Shown here one piece after another: positions 13,216-27,100 of a DNA stretch of 64,000 nt. Both the position numbers and the translations under genes were made by a program. The DNA is from Prinia subflava (taxonomy: Eukaryota; Chordata; Aves; Passeriformes; Cisticolidae), in NCBI RefSeq assembly GCF_021018805.1, contig NC_086251.1, positions 43,098,767 through 43,162,766 on the forward strand. Direction: 5' to 3'. The notes beneath the pieces are model-generated. The model worked only from the letters and a program-made list of their open reading frames with translations, did not search any database and was not told the origin of the DNA. How positions within the stretch are numbered: the stretch's first letter is position 1; each line of letters starts with the position of its first letter.

Positions 13216-15590
13216 GTGAATTCAGAGGGGGAGATGTTAGGACTTCATTTATGCAAAGAAAGATGATGAAAAAGAACCAAACCCTACAGGATGGGAACCT
13301 AGAAAAAGAATCAGAGGACTTGTATTCCTGATCATTCCACTTATCTTCTCTGCTCTTGATCAGTCCTGTATTACTGATTGTTCTTTTTCCTAAAACAGTT
13401 AAGCTGCACCCAAAATAGGGTGTCTAATACCACAGACAGTGTCAGTATGTGTTTGCTGAACAACATTAGTTATATAACCTAATTTGGTCTTCAAAAATAA
13501 GGTGACGAAGCTGCTGCTGTAATTCAATATCCTCTTCTAAGATGTTTTTGGAACACAGACCAATCCATTCTGATCCTGGCTGTACTAGGAAAAAAAAAAC
13601 CCAAAACAACCAAATACCACAGTCCTGATTCCAGTTGTATTCTGCTCAACTGCTATTAACCTCAGTGAAGTTTTGTCTAAGTTAGCACTGAGGAAAACAA
13701 AACAACTAGTCTTTGAAATATGGTCCAGTATTGGTGCAGGTACATAAAACTGTGCATTGAAATATGAATGCAAACTTAGGTGTTGCTGTGCCTCTCACCC
13801 TTTGATCACCACGCCATTTCTGACAAACTGATATCTGATAACTATGTTTATCTTGATTTTTTTTTCAAGTAAGGGCACCCAAAAGTATTTTAGAACTCAG
13901 TGTAGTGAGAGACACAGACCAGAAGAACAGATGTCTAGCCTGGGTACTACATGAGGGTGTAAGAAGCACCAGGTGGCAGCAGGACACAGCAACATGCCAG
14001 CAAAGGCTTCACACAGGTGGGAGATCTGCCCTGAAGAGAGAAGCAGTAGAGTAGAAAGGCTTAACTAATGTTTCCACGGTTAATTCCTGAAGATACCGTT
14101 CTTCAGATTAAAATTTTGGGCACTGTTATTGTCAAATCTGAACGTGACACATAAACAGACTTTAACCAGTTCTACCATCTCCCTAAGGTTATGTGTTCTA
14201 CAGCCCAGAAAAGCAAGTTTTCAAGAAGCAGCTTCTCTTTGTTAATGGCTTAAGAGAAACTCCCATGCAGGACTAGACAGTTGTCTTTGTATGGTTATCC
14301 CTTCTAAAACACTGTTCTGCACAACTGCTTTATCTCAAAGCTCTTTTTGCATGTTATTCTATTTTGCCATTTCTCTGAGCAGACTTTTGACAGAGACTTG
14401 CTGGCAGTGCTCACATGTCTGCACGAGGGGGCAGGAGAGGTTCACCGTTTCGGCAGCAAAAGCTGCCTGTGATGAGAGTAAGAGAAAAAAGTGATTTTAG
14501 TACTGCAAGTCCCTCTGGTTCTTTCTCCTCTCCTTGAAGACAGCCCTTGCTGCAAGGCTATTTCGCAGCAGTGGCTAGAAAATAAATATGGCTTGCAATA
14601 AAACTTGTGTCAACAAAGGTCTGCAGATTTGTCTCAAATACACATAAGTGTCTGAGATTGTTAGTAGGAAAAGGCCATTTTTTCATAGCAATTTCCATTC
14701 CTATAATTACTTTGAAATAAATACCAGAGAAAACTGCAGTTAAAAGACAGATCAGAACATTCCCTTCCCTTATGTTTTTTTTCTGACCATAATTAAGACA
14801 CTGTGCTTTAAAATCAGGAAACACAAACACCACGGCCTGGGAGATGTGAGGAATAGGGTTGCAGGAGAAATTAGTAGGGTGCCTCATTGCAGTCACAAAG
14901 TAGTCCAGCAAAGTGGAGCAGAGCTGGAGTGAGCCAAGCCATGATCCCATGTAAATCAACATCAATCTCTTGATGCAGTAATACACAATTTACACCTAAT
15001 AAAGAGTGGCTCACATTCTTCTGTGGGGAAAAAAAAGTGCTGAGAAGAAAAAGCTCTTGTTCATATGTTTACTTAATCCAACTATTTGCTACAGGAATAA
15101 CCACTAAAATTTGTTTTGGACCACTAACATTCAGTCTTCTCATCCCCCATACATTTTTGAAAAAATAAGTGTACAAACAAGAACCATGAGAATGTTTGAT
15201 AGGTCTGAAGCTGAAACCTACTGTATTTTCTGGAAAATAAAGAATTTAGCCTTGCAATACTTTCAGAAGGCAGAGGACTATTCTCTTCCTGTCAAGAGGT
15301 GAAAAGAGGTTCTCGTGAAGGTGGTGACTTGACATGGGGTCTATAAGAAGGCAGAGTAAATGGGGAGCTTCTTGTTACTCAGCATCTATTCAGGTTCCAT
15401 GACAAATGCTGCAGCCATCACCTTCCCTCATCTGCACAATAATCCTCAGTGTCTCAGTCCTGCAGCACTGTCCTACATAGGGAAGCATGGCATGAACCAG
15501 GGTCATTAAGCTCTGAAAATACAGGTGAACTACTGGGGCAAGAAGTATGAAAAATGTTAACCTTGCATGAAGTGGTTGCATTTGTCTAAT

Positions 15591-15621
15591 TCTCTCTCTG
15601 GAGAGAGAGAGAGAGAGAGAG
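15591..15621. repeat. (TC)n/(GA)n inverted dinucleotide repeat
   Basis: A short TC run (15591-15599) directly abuts a GA run (15601-15621). The two are reverse complements, so this part forms a perfect short hairpin or a triplex-prone mirror sequence. Confidence 0.85.
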
Positions 15622-18600
15622 TCCATGTCCCTGCCACAGCTGTGGACTACTTCTGCACTTTCCTGTGCACCCATTCCAATTCTTGTTCATCTTGTGAGCA
15701 AACTCAACTTGCTAAACCAGCTAATAATAAAGCTAAAACAGTACCAAGTTCAACTCTTGTAAAAAGAATTGAAATACCAGGCCAGCTTCAGTGTCCTGGA
15801 AAATTTCACCGTAGTGTGCTTCAAATGCACATCAAGGTCAAGGCACGAGGTTGATGCTCTTGGGAATGCTGGTGCACCTTTGCAGATCAGGACACCCATG
15901 AAGAGTGCACTAAGGTTGAAGCCATCACAGACAACTGGTCAGATATGCCATAACAGAAGGAGGGAATTTAGCTCCAGCCTCCTATAAACCTTCTGCATCT
16001 ATAGCAATCACTCAGGCAGAGGCTTCTGTTCTAATAATAGTTCTGGGACTGCTGGTCCTCTTAAACCACTTCTTCTCCATCAGTGGGCTTATTTGATCCA
16101 GCGACTAACTCGACACCATTCCTGTCAGGTATTCCCTTCAAGAGCATCTCTTTCTCATCTTTCTCTGCCAAATAAGTGCTTTATAAGTTTCAGATCCTTC
16201 ATCAGAATGCCTCAGGGCCAAAGGGTCCTGTCTTCATTCCACAATACTACAGTAGTAGTTAATAATGTAGTATCACTGACAAGTGCTAGACATGGGTATG
16301 GCTATTTTGATTCTGCATTTTAAGGACTTGGGTGAGAACCTACCTGATTTTAAGCACCCAAACAATGCTCCCTGATCTACACAGGCTCATAAGGTGACAT
16401 AAAATTATGAATGTGTCAGGAGCACCTTGCTAAATCAGACTCTACTCAGTGACATTGTCTGTAGGGAGTACAACAATAAAAAAATCCAGCTGTTGGCACC
16501 AAGGAAGCCTTCTTCCTGCTGGGTGGCTAAGACCACATTTTCAGAGCAGGGAGATGAAGGCTGTAATTGAGGCTTCCCATGCATGTTCAAATCAGAGCCT
16601 TACATAAAACTGTTAAAAGTACTGAGAAACCTTGCACTGACTTTAAAACTTTTTGAATAAGGCTGTTACATAGTAAATATTCCAGATTAGGCCACCACAG
16701 ATTTGCACTCAGACAACAGAAGCAGATTTCAGGTAAAATCAAACACTTTGGTGCAAATATACCATTACTGAATAATTTTGCCCCTGATTTGATCCTTATC
16801 ATAGCCTGCAACAAAACCTCAAACTTGTGTGCTGCATCTTGGGTACATCCCAATTACTTGACTTGGAGATCTCTTTGTATTCCACTAATTCAACCATGCA
16901 AAATAATCCATTTGCATAGTGCAGAAATCAGTCATTGCATAAGTTCATTTGTTTTATTATTTAAGGCAAGGGCTCTATTTTGGCCACATTTCCTTGCAGA
17001 ATAATTGTATTCAACGGCATCTGCAAGTCAGAATTGTGCACTGCTGAGATAGAAGTGAAACAGCAATAGTTAAATGCTTCCCTCCTGTGATGGTATTAGC
17101 ATGACTGCTAGGAAATATGTGCTTGAAAATGCCAGAGAAAGTGATTTGTCTGTGACAGAAGCTGTTTCAAGAAGAGAGAAAATGAAAACCACAACCACAC
17201 TAAAATAAAGCCTCGTTTAATGAGCTTCGGATGCCTTCTGGAAAATTGAGAAGAGATTTTAATGCATAAAGGTTCTTCTGGTATATCATTATATTTTCTG
17301 TTGGAAGGTTTTGTTGGGGTTTTTTTGTTGTTGTTTGGATTTTTTTACCTACCAAGTATATCCTTTTTTTAATTTAATTGAGAACAAGACTTCTGTTGTT
17401 AGAAACAGAAAGCAGGAAGAACCAAATTGCCCTAGTCATCAGAAGAACCAGTGTGAGAGATGTTTACCTGAACCTAACCTAGATTCCTGAGGATACCCAC
17501 CAGTATTTCCTGGAGGATGGACTGGTAATCAGTTTAGTTTTGTGTTGCTGAGCATGAGTCATTGGAAATCATAATGATCAAGTATCTGTATCATCCCTAA
17601 GGTGAAAGTAAAGAGAGGAAAGTACATGGAAAAGAATCTAATATGCCTTTGCAGACCCTGCTTAAGGGCACAGAAAAAGAGCAAAATTACACCTCTTGAG
17701 GGTGTGATGGTTTTCAGTCTATTTGATTGTGGCAACTGAGCTGCATGCCAGTCTAATGCTCTCCTGTGGAATTCTCCCTTGTCATATTACCTGCTTAGAA
17801 GAACTGACATATTTATGCCATTTTATATGTTTTATGTTATCTGTTCCTTAATCTGTCTCATTTTATGCCACTAAAGACATTACTGAGGACCCATTACTGC
17901 TATACTAGTTGAAAACCCAGCACTCTTATCCTTCACTCTAACACTCTAAGTGCAACCCTGTCATTGAGGAAGTAATCTGAACTTGTTAACTAGCATCTGA
18001 TAGCTTCTCATTCATATTTTTTCATTGTTGTATCAATTTATAGTTCTTGCCTTCAAAAATGAAAGGAGCAAGTAAATAATTGAAAATTACAATTTCAAGG
18101 TACAAGCACTGTGCTATTCAACTGTAATGTATTTCTCTTTGCTTTCCAGTGAATCTGTGCACAGTGACCAAGGCTCAAGAAATGCGGAAAGTTTTCCCAT
18201 ATGAGAGTTATTTGTGGCATAATTGCAGGCAAAAGGTCTATACTCATCTTTAACACTTCCTGAATGAGTAATCTAGGTATGAAAAAAGGACTGTTGAAAG
18301 TTCCTCCTTCACACAAGTTTTATGAAAAAATAGCAGCTTTTACCTGAAGCATGTAGGCCCGGCATTTATCTGCCAGATGCAGTTTCAGAAGCTGGATCTC
18401 ATTTCAAAATACCACCTCTGAGATCACTCTCTAAATCCAGGCAATATAGAGAGAGGTCTCATCACTTTGCCAGTTGGCTGGATCAGACTTTCTCTCATCC
18501 CTTCCATTCAGTGTGACTGCTCCTCTTAGGCACCTGAATTCATTACGTAATGATCCGAAGTCAGTCCTGTACATTCATGTGCTGTAACCAAGCTTTTGAA

Positions 18601-21199
18601 CTGGGGAGGAGGGAAGGAATTCCTCTACTGAAAGTCATGATGCCTAAATCCTGGTCTGGAACTGATCCTAACAAAGTAAGGCCTTGAATTCCCTTCTTAA
18701 AGAGGAGTTTGTCTACACCTGATGACTGTTAAGCGTGATATTTTCTCAACTCTGGCTGATCATTAACATGCAGGCTCTATGACAAGCATTTATTCTTTAT
18801 TTCCTTAAGTCCAACTGCCCAGTTACACCTCAAGTTTCCCTTTGCTCATTCCCTCTGCTTATTCCACACAATGGATTTCCAGGGTAGGAGGGAACATGCA
18901 GCACTGCTGCTGACTGCTGCATAAACAATACAGAGGATGGGAAGAGGAGATCCAAGAGAAACATCTTACCTATGCAAATGGTATGTCACCACCTATTAAA
19001 AAAATGCTTTTCAATAGTCAATTGCCTGAGGAGATACATCTGAAAGCATTTTGTCTGGCAGAAGAGAGATGTTAATAGGATAGCATATTAACAATTTATA
19101 TAACCTCTATAGCAATAGGTGAACATGCAGGGTCAGGTTTAAGCTTATTTTATTACTTTAGCTTGTGGTTGTCACAAGTCAAAATAATTTCTAGTGAGGG
19201 TCTCAGAGAGACCAGAGTCAATGCACTCCTTGCCCATTAACAAACTTCATCTGCCTCATGGCAAAATGACCATAGTGCATCTTTACAGAACAGTTTTGAA
19301 TCATGTTTCATCTATCCTTAATATCTTGTCTTGAAAGCATGCTCAGCAATCTGAAGGACCTCTTCATTCCATGTAGGCTTTTGACCACACATTGCACCAA
19401 CAATTTGTGTCATCAAAACCCTCCTGTAATTCAATAATCCATTTTTCTCTGAGCTGTGTCAGACACAGAAGTGCCACTGAGATTCAGATCCTTCATCTGC
19501 TATCCTTTTGCACAAGTTCTCTGAGACCAGTCCATATCCACTCTTTTGACATCTGTACTGTGACAATGCCTCTTCACAGGACAGAAGAGAAGTGTCTTGA
19601 AGTCTCAAGCTGCCACTTTCTCCCACTGCATGCTCAGTCTTTAGCCTCCATTTCTAATTTGATTGCCAACAAGATCATCTCTGAAAGGACTGAAGAGAAA
19701 AAGGCTTTTGGAGGAGACTGGAAGACTCAATTATTCAGCATCCACCTCCATCTTTGCTGCTGTCTCCTCCTGTACCTCCATCTCCTCCTGCCTTACTTCT
19801 TTCATTTCATCATACATTTGTCCATCAAAGTAGGAGGGCATTTGTCAGGTGGAGACCTAGTTTGTATTCTTGTCTTCTTTTCTAGGTGCTACCACACTCT
19901 TAACCATTAATATGTAACAGTGAAACAAGTCTGCAGTTTCACAAGCTCGTCTCACCAAGGACTGAAGAAGTAAGCAGCTCAATTGTAACTCCCTTGGCTG
20001 TTACTAAACTCTTGCAGGCATCAATGAGGAGACAAGAAAATTCCTTGAGAATAGAAAATGTCTGGTCGTAATTATAATGCAGATGCCTAACCTGTCACAC
20101 AAGAGCTCAAGACCAAGACTAAATGTTTGAACTCACTCCTGAAAAAATGAGACCCAAGCTTACAAAGAAACTACAAAATCTCTACTACAAAATTAACTAC
20201 AGAATCAGTGGACCATGATAAGAAACAGCAGCTAAAGAATAAATTCAAAGAAAAGCACGTGTGTCACTCCCCTTGAGTTGCTTTCCTTTTGCTTCTGTCT
20301 GTCTGCATCAGTTAATGACCGCTCAAGAGCTTATCCCTCCAGCTGCCAAGATATCTCATGTGCAGAACCATTTTTTGCCTATAGCTGGCCAGCAGATCCC
20401 CAGAGGGGGTGGAAATCATCACAAATTTCAATCACGTGCAACTTGAAAGTGGGTATCCTGTCTCAGCAGGATTACACCAGTTGCTCATTCATCTGGTAGT
20501 GGTTTTTTCATCCTTTCTGAGTGCTAGGAATTGGAGAAAGGCAAGACACCACAAGGCCATAAAGTTCACAGGAGATGGTAACAGAAGCTGTTGCCTCCCA
20601 TCCAGAAGGCAGGCGTACATCAGTGATGCATCTAGTGATCCTTACATACGTAACAAAAAATCCTCTCTGCAGCAAGTACAAGTAGCTGCATTTACAAAGA
20701 GGGCTTTTGTAAAGATTAGAAAAATGCTGATGAAATTCCTTCTATGCAAGGTTGCTGTGCACCACTACTAGTTCCACAGACACATGGCAACTGCTAAATC
20801 CATGCAGGGCCTGATGCACCAGGTGCATTTGCACACTGATCTTGGCCCAAATCCAGCTTCTGTTGTGTATGGGTGCCAACACTGCACCCACGCTGCTCAT
20901 TCTCCATAGCCTCATCCTTACAAGCTCTAATGCAAGAGTTGCAGGAAGTTTATCTTACAGGTAAGCAGGTGTTAACACTCTCCTTATATAAAGGCAGGCT
21001 TTGGGACTAGCTGTTTCTGTATTTACACTCTGGTTCATCAACCCTAGCACTTAATTGCTTTTTCCAAATTAAAGCAGAGAAGAGAGACAAGTTCAGTTAA
21101 TGAATAAACTGTTCCCATTGTTAATTAATCAGTGGCAGAATAATGATTCAGAATCAGAGCTGCTCTGTTCTAGCCATACTCAAAAGGAGATCAGCTCAC

Positions 21200-21347
21200 C
21201 TCCTCCCAAACACTTGAGAAAGGCAGCATTCAGAGGTTGCCTAGCAAGTGAGCCAACGCGGGCTGTGCTGCAGAGTGCACTGCCACAAACGTCGTCTTGA
21301 CGCACTCCCACTTCAGCTCCCTCGTCACCAGCTCGGGGTATGTGACA
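21200..21347 (-). other. Candidate internal or terminal exon of an unknown minus-strand transcript
   Basis: On the minus strand the sequence just upstream (21348-21370) is a strong 3' splice site: a pyrimidine tract TGCTCCTTTTTTG followed by CAG. The 148-nt segment ends GGGAGGAG and is followed by GTGAGC, a strong 5' splice site. It holds about seven CpGs within 110 nt in an AT-rich background. One frame starts one base into the segment and is open for 38 codons, beginning VTYPELVTRELKWEC, then ends in TGA at 21232-21230. A second frame is open throughout. I do not recognise either product. The 38-codon frame is in phase with an ATG in the CpG-island segment at 24.1 kb. It could be a lncRNA exon or chance; expression data would decide. 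Confidence 0.35.
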
Positions 21348-23934
21348 CTGCAAAAAAGGAGCATTTCCCAGGTAATCAGGGCCTTAAACAGCTAGGATTA
21401 AGTTCTGGCCCCAAGTCCTGGCACAACTCAGGCAGAAAGCTGGTGTGCAGTGTTCCTGGTGTGACATGCATAATAAACAAGTTGCTACTACCACTACCAT
21501 CTACACTTGTCACACCCTTCAAATGCTCCCAATGTTTATCTTCATTTGTCGGAGCCATTAGAGTAGCCAATGTGCTGGCAACATTCAGAGTTTCACTTTG
21601 AAGCTGTTGCCCTGTGATTATGTTCTACAAACAATTAGATAAAAACTTTTTCCAGAGCAAATTATATCAGACCTGAGACTATCTGGATAGAAAACAGTGA
21701 AGAGCAGCCAGGCAAATTGCCAGGCAGAAGTAGAAAGCATGTCACCAGTGGAGAGGAGCAGTTCAGTTTGTCACAAACAAACTGAGATGGCATGTGGGTC
21801 TGCCAACTGCTCACATTTCCTTGCCTTGATTTCACCTGTGGTGGCACAGGCAGCAGAGCTGGCTCTGCACGTGGTCAGGACATTCTGCTTTGTTTGAGTA
21901 CGGCAGTCCATTGACCTGGCGTTTTACAACGAACTCAAAGCACATTTATTCAGAACACTGGGAGACTGGGGGCTGGAGGGCTATTCCAGGAGCTGAACTG
22001 ACAGAAGTTGATGTCCTCATCATTTATGGCTTAATCAGTTTAATCATTGTGTCACCAGGGCATTACAAAAATAACAACTAGCTTCCAGACTGGTCGATAC
22101 TTTAATAAGGTTTTTGTACATTGACCTTTTAATACACAGCTGACTGTGTAATCTGCTCCAATGGAAGAAAATGGCATTTTATCACACACACAAAAAAGTT
22201 TTGGCATGGTATTGCTACACTCCCACACTCCACAGAGACTAGCTAAACTAAAGTAAGCTTATAACAAGTGTACTAATTAGAGGATGAAAGGAATGGATAC
22301 AAAGTCAAAAATCAAATTTCCAGGGACATTTGCAAAGCTGTGGTGTTTTCTGTGTCCAGTGAGACAGCACTGAAACATCCAAAAAAACAAGGACCTTCGC
22401 TCCACAAGCTTCAACAGACAGTTCAAATTTAAGTACTGTGAAGAACGGCACATGAGGAAACAGGGATATTTGAGGGAGAGGTGAACAAAGTGGTTATTCA
22501 AGGAAAGAAAGAGTGAGGAAAAACTCATCACATGACCCAGCCAGTGGATGCTAAAGAAATTAAGGGCAGCAGTCATATGGGAGAACAAATTAATTTTGGA
22601 AGTCCATGGTCTGGGGACCAGGTGCACAGTGACAGAGTTAAAGGCCTGGGACACAAGTGGATTAGACAGTAGTTTCTGAAGTAGCAACAGCAGGAAGTTT
22701 ATGCAGGAAATAAGTAGCAGACAACCTCTTCAGAGACAAATATCCTGTTTTCCTACAAACTTTCCTAGTTAAGAAAAAGAAAGAATCCAAATAAATCCCA
22801 TATAACTAAGTCATCAGATTATTTTTTTTTACTTTTTAAGTAAACAAAATGTTCCTTTGAGTTCTGTGAGAGGCATTAGTGGGTTTTAAAATAAGAAAAA
22901 TTAACACCATATTTCCCAGAACTGAGCTTGCACACCCCAAGAGTTTTACTGCCCACTCTGGTTTCCTTTGTTTTGTTAGTTCTGCTCCACATCAGTAACA
23001 ATGAAAGCTTTTCTGTTGTTGTTAAGAAACATCTTTCAAATTGAGCTGTAAACCACTCATGGTGAATGTGAGCATGGATGTGTGGGGGTGTGTGAGCAAG
23101 CTTGTTTGTGACAGAGGAAGAGTGGATGCATATGTAATAGGGGAAAAATGAGCGCTGAGAAAGAAAAATCCAGTCTAGAGTAGAATTAAACAGTTGTGAA
23201 ACAGGATTATAACAAGATGAGGTTATTTTTGTGATTTTAGGTCAGTTTGGGAAGTGGGAAACCTAGAAATTCTCTCAGTTAATAACGAGGCAATTCAGAG
23301 TTCATTAAGTGCTCTTAGTTGTTTGGCTGTTTGTTTTAAATCTCCCAGCAACAACGGGAAGAAGACTTGCAAAAAATAAAACTATAGGAGGTAAAACTTT
23401 ATGGAGTTTAAAAAAAGGAGAAAAACTCAAAAAACTCTATCCATTGAATAAAGGCGCTCTCTGAGCTGGGCTTCTTTTTACAAGCTCTCTCTGTGCTGGG
23501 CTTTTTTTTGCTCTTGTAGGTTTCTATATTGTAACAGCTGGGTCGCATTTTTTCACCATTCCTTCTTAAGCAAAAAACCCAGGGATTTTAGTGGGACCTG
23601 GTGCAGATTACAACAGCTCAGGGTAACTAATCAACTGCTGCTGAATCAGAAAGAAAAGATCCGCTGCTGAGATATGGCAGGAATTGTTCCCGTCTTTCAA
23701 CTGAAGCGGTGCTGAGTACTGCTTCCTTCTGGCAGTTTCTGTGCTACAAATTTTTCTTTTAAAATCTTATTTACTTTTCCAGCAGTGATTCAGGCAGTTA
23801 CTTAAGGTCCCGCAGCTAAATCAAATATTTAATTTTCGTGTAGTGTCAGTGAAAGATAACAGAGCTCGGCAGGTACTCAGCATGAACAAATTGAGATTTC
23901 GATTACTACAAGCACTTCTGTGTTCTCAGCCACA
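21348..23934. other. Non-coding DNA, putative intron 1 of the candidate minus-strand transcript
   Basis: No coding exon is recognised. A 136-codon open frame on the minus strand (22277-22687) has no recognisable domain and no splice-site context. A 28-bp imperfect duplication lies at 23456-23511. If the flanking splice sites are used together, the intron runs from 24100 down to 21348. Confidence 0.35.
23456..23511 (+). repeat. 28-bp imperfect tandem duplication
   Basis: Two adjacent copies of a unit starting GCTCTCT and containing GCTGGGCTT followed by a T run lie at 23456-23483 and 23484-23511. They differ at several bases. Confidence 0.75.
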
Positions 23935-24150
23935 GATCCAGCCCGGCCAGACAATGGGTGGCTGGTAGGAGGCCGTGCTGTCCCGCTCCTTTCCCGGGCT
24001 GCCAGCAGGGCTGTGGCTCCTTGCGGAGCACACGCCTGGCTCGGCCGGGCTGGGTCCCGCCTGCCCTCCCCGCCGGGCAGCGCGGGGCTGCGACACTCAC
24101 CGGCAGCTTGAGCAGCCAGCGCTCCATCCCCAGCCCCGCAGAGCCATCCA
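23935..24150 (-). promoter_or_regulatory. Small CpG island, possible minus-strand promoter and first exon
   Basis: About 215 bp has roughly 18 CpGs and high GC, flanked on both sides by AT-rich DNA. On the minus strand CTGCCG is followed by GTGAGT, a near-ideal splice donor, with the exon edge at 24101 and GT at 24100-24099. Minus-strand ATGs upstream of the donor lie at 24162, 24147 and 24127. The first two share a frame that leaves two bases before the donor and so joins in phase to the 38-codon frame of the candidate exon at 21200-21347. No TATA box is obvious. No protein family is recognised. It lies about 14 kb beyond the 3' end of DIO2 and points the same way. It could also be a CpG-rich enhancer. 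Confidence 0.45.
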
Positions 24151-27100
24151 ATTACTCACCATGCAATTACTCGGTAGTCAGTAAATAAAATTCACATGAT
24201 CAGAAAAATACTGCTTTGTTAGGGAAAGGAGGAACGGGATAAATAGAAAATTAGGGGGTTCTTTTCCAGTAGAGAAAAATGTTAGTTTCAAAATTTGTAT
24301 CCGTATTTCTTCTCCGGTTCAGGGATGTTTGTCTGGATCCATGTCTAGCCTTAAACTGCAAGGATGACTTACCATCTAAAAAAAGCCTCACATTTGGACA
24401 ATGTGTCTTAAGTCCTTTTCAACTAATTCAGCCTGCAGACTCCAGAAGCTGGGCCACCTCAGATTAGGTCCATGTGCTGTTAGCAACTGGCAGTGTGTAA
24501 AGGAATGGAGGTGTTACACAAAACCTTGGTAATGGCTGCATTCTGCCTATTTGATTTAATAACTTTAACAAAATAAAATTACTCAAGACTAGCAAATCTG
24601 TTGACTCTCCAAAGCTGGAAAGGAAACAAATTTACTTTCTCTAGTGCTTAAAGCCACGATTTTGTAGACAACTGAAACAATAATTAAAAGAAAATTAGCC
24701 CACTAGTACTGGAGCTAACTTTAATTCTATTGCCCCCACAAGATACAATACAGAAAATTCAAACCCTCATTGTAAAAGATATACATCAGGTTTAATACAT
24801 ACAACAGGTTTACACAGGAAAACCAAGTGGTATGTTCAGCTTTGTAATATGATGACCTATGAGTGCTTTCTACATGGCACAAGGAAGTGGTGCCTCTTTC
24901 CTTCAGGTTCAGCTAGCTTTGGGGATCTGAAAATCTAGTTTAAGTTCAGATAGCTGTAAGATTATGTGGAAACACTGGGTTGAAGGAGTGAAAGAAGAGT
25001 TTTATAAGGATGTGTTCCCAGGAAATCCCACCCATTTGCATGGCAAAGGGCTCACAGTGATCTGAAAAAGCAAGAGAACTGGGCTCCAGAGTTTTTGTTC
25101 AGAATGAGTACGTAGGCCAGGTAGACCACTTCCCTGGCTCAGCAGGCTGCCCCCAAATCCCCTTTCTGGTAGTGCAGTGAGAAGTGCATGTAGGCAGATT
25201 CATTAGATAATCTACAGATAGACCCTATAGATATGCAGGTAGGTTTCTGTTGTATTTCTATTCTAATATTAGCTGTCCTAAAGAGCTAGGATAATGCAAC
25301 TGTACTTGCAACTCAGCTGAACATATTTTAATTTCAGAATTTTTCTTATGATGTTTCATCTCAGTTTTCCTTTGCTTATACTTATCCTGCCTTGTCACAC
25401 TGCCTACCCTCCTAAATATTTTCTTTCCCCTAACCCCTCTCTTCTTGGTATTCATGTCACAAAATTTTTTCAGATTGTTAACACCTTTCTATCTCAGCAT
25501 CCCAAAATTAAACCAGATTTAGAATCTTTTGTCATAAATCAAACATAACAGGAACAACTAACATCTCTTAAAGGTGACTTCTCCTACAGAGCTGGACTTG
25601 AGAGGCTGACAAACTCACAGCCTAGGACTTCACAAACTAGGTCAAACAACAGCAATTTCAACTGTTCATTTCCTGCCTTTTTTCTCCGCGTGAAAACATA
25701 CAAACTGATGATGAGAAACTCCAAAGAGCAAATCACAGAGTTTAGCCAGCTGAAGAAGAGGCAGAACTTCAATTTGAACACAAAAATCTGAAAGTATTTT
25801 TACCCATTGATTTCTTATCCTTTTTCTATGTTGACAACAGAGGGGGGAAAATCCCCTCTCTATGACAGATGCATGACATTACAGAAATTTGCTTCTCTAT
25901 AAGTGTGAAAGCACTGTATCATAAGGGGAAGGCAGGAGATGTCTTTGCAGGTTCTACCCTACTATTTCATATTTATCACATAGATTCTTCGGATTAAGAA
26001 GCTGGCATGTCTCAAACATACCCTACTTGCTTGAGTGCCATAGTATTGGAAAGAAACATTCAGTGCTTCATATTTCTTCTGTATAACAATAGTATTAGTT
26101 ACAAACCATGCATGGAGAGCGATTACTTTGCCCCAGAGCTATTTGGCTCTGCAAGCTAAACAACTACTAACTGTCTCAGAACAAGGACAGAAATTAAATG
26201 CACAGCTGACTCTCTCCAAATCTTGACTAAAGGCTGCAAAACACCATGTCCACCCCTTGAACTTTCAAGGAGGGAAAGTAGTGTGGAGGAATAAAGGAAA
26301 GGCATGGGAATTACTTTGTAAGACAGTATGGTTCTCTAATTGCTGAGGAATTAAGAGGTGAGATGTAATTAGTCACTACAACTAATTCATTGCTTAACCT
26401 TGACAAAATCCCCAGTGATTGATTCTGTGCTCAGGTTTTCCTGTACACATATCCAGAATATTAGCTAATGCAAAGCAAGTCACCCAGATTTTTAAAGTCC
26501 TTTAGGAACTCTCAAAGCTAACAACTATCTTGAGGGTACTCCAATTTTTAGGAGGTAAAGCACTCATTCAACTGTAGCCACATTATCAAGTCTCCTCATA
26601 CACAATTTCCAAGCTTAAGTACCAGTTGCAAAGAAGTCATACCTCAGATATGAGAGCCCTTTGCCACTACTTCATTGTTCCTTCACAGCACGACCGTTGC
26701 AATAACCCTGAGGACAAAGACAGGAAGCCTATGATACACCCCAGGCCATGACCACCACAGATTTAAGCTGAAAACTTTTGAAGGCAATCAGCCTGAAACA
26801 ACGGATGATAAGTGACTATCATTTTTGTTGTGGGGTATTTTCTTGAATGCCAAATGCTGTTTTAAAGACTATTATTTTAGCTCCCTCGCCAGGGTCGAAC
26901 AGATCATCAGCACTGAAAGTACCAAGATATTTGAGCTAAAAAAAAAAAAATTCCTACAGAAGGCAGAGAAAATAGGCTAGGGGGCAATGCACATGAAAAA
27001 AAAAAGTAAAAGCTCCTATCCTCTTTAAATTTTGTGGTCCTGGTCACCATATTTTCTGGAATTGATTTGGTATAAGCAATATGGCCTTTCAGATTTGAAA

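Larger units (their letters stand above)
11331..21199. other. Intergenic DNA with simple repeats, no gene recognised
   Basis: No coding exon is recognised. T/G-rich low-complexity DNA lies at about 11601-11680 and 13139-13215, the latter with an 18-base T run at 13163-13180. A CT run abutting a GA run lies at 15591-15621. The longest open frame (19392-19910, 172 codons, plus strand) has no domain, no family resemblance and no splice context that I can see, so I treat it as chance. Confidence 0.5.

Noticed and set aside
19392..19910. 172-codon plus-strand open frame, the longest in the window
   Set aside because: No recognisable domain, no splice context, and a biased composition expected of chance in pyrimidine-rich DNA.
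22277..22687. 136-codon minus-strand open frame
   Set aside because: No family resemblance and no splice or promoter context; its position near the candidate transcript is not evidence enough.
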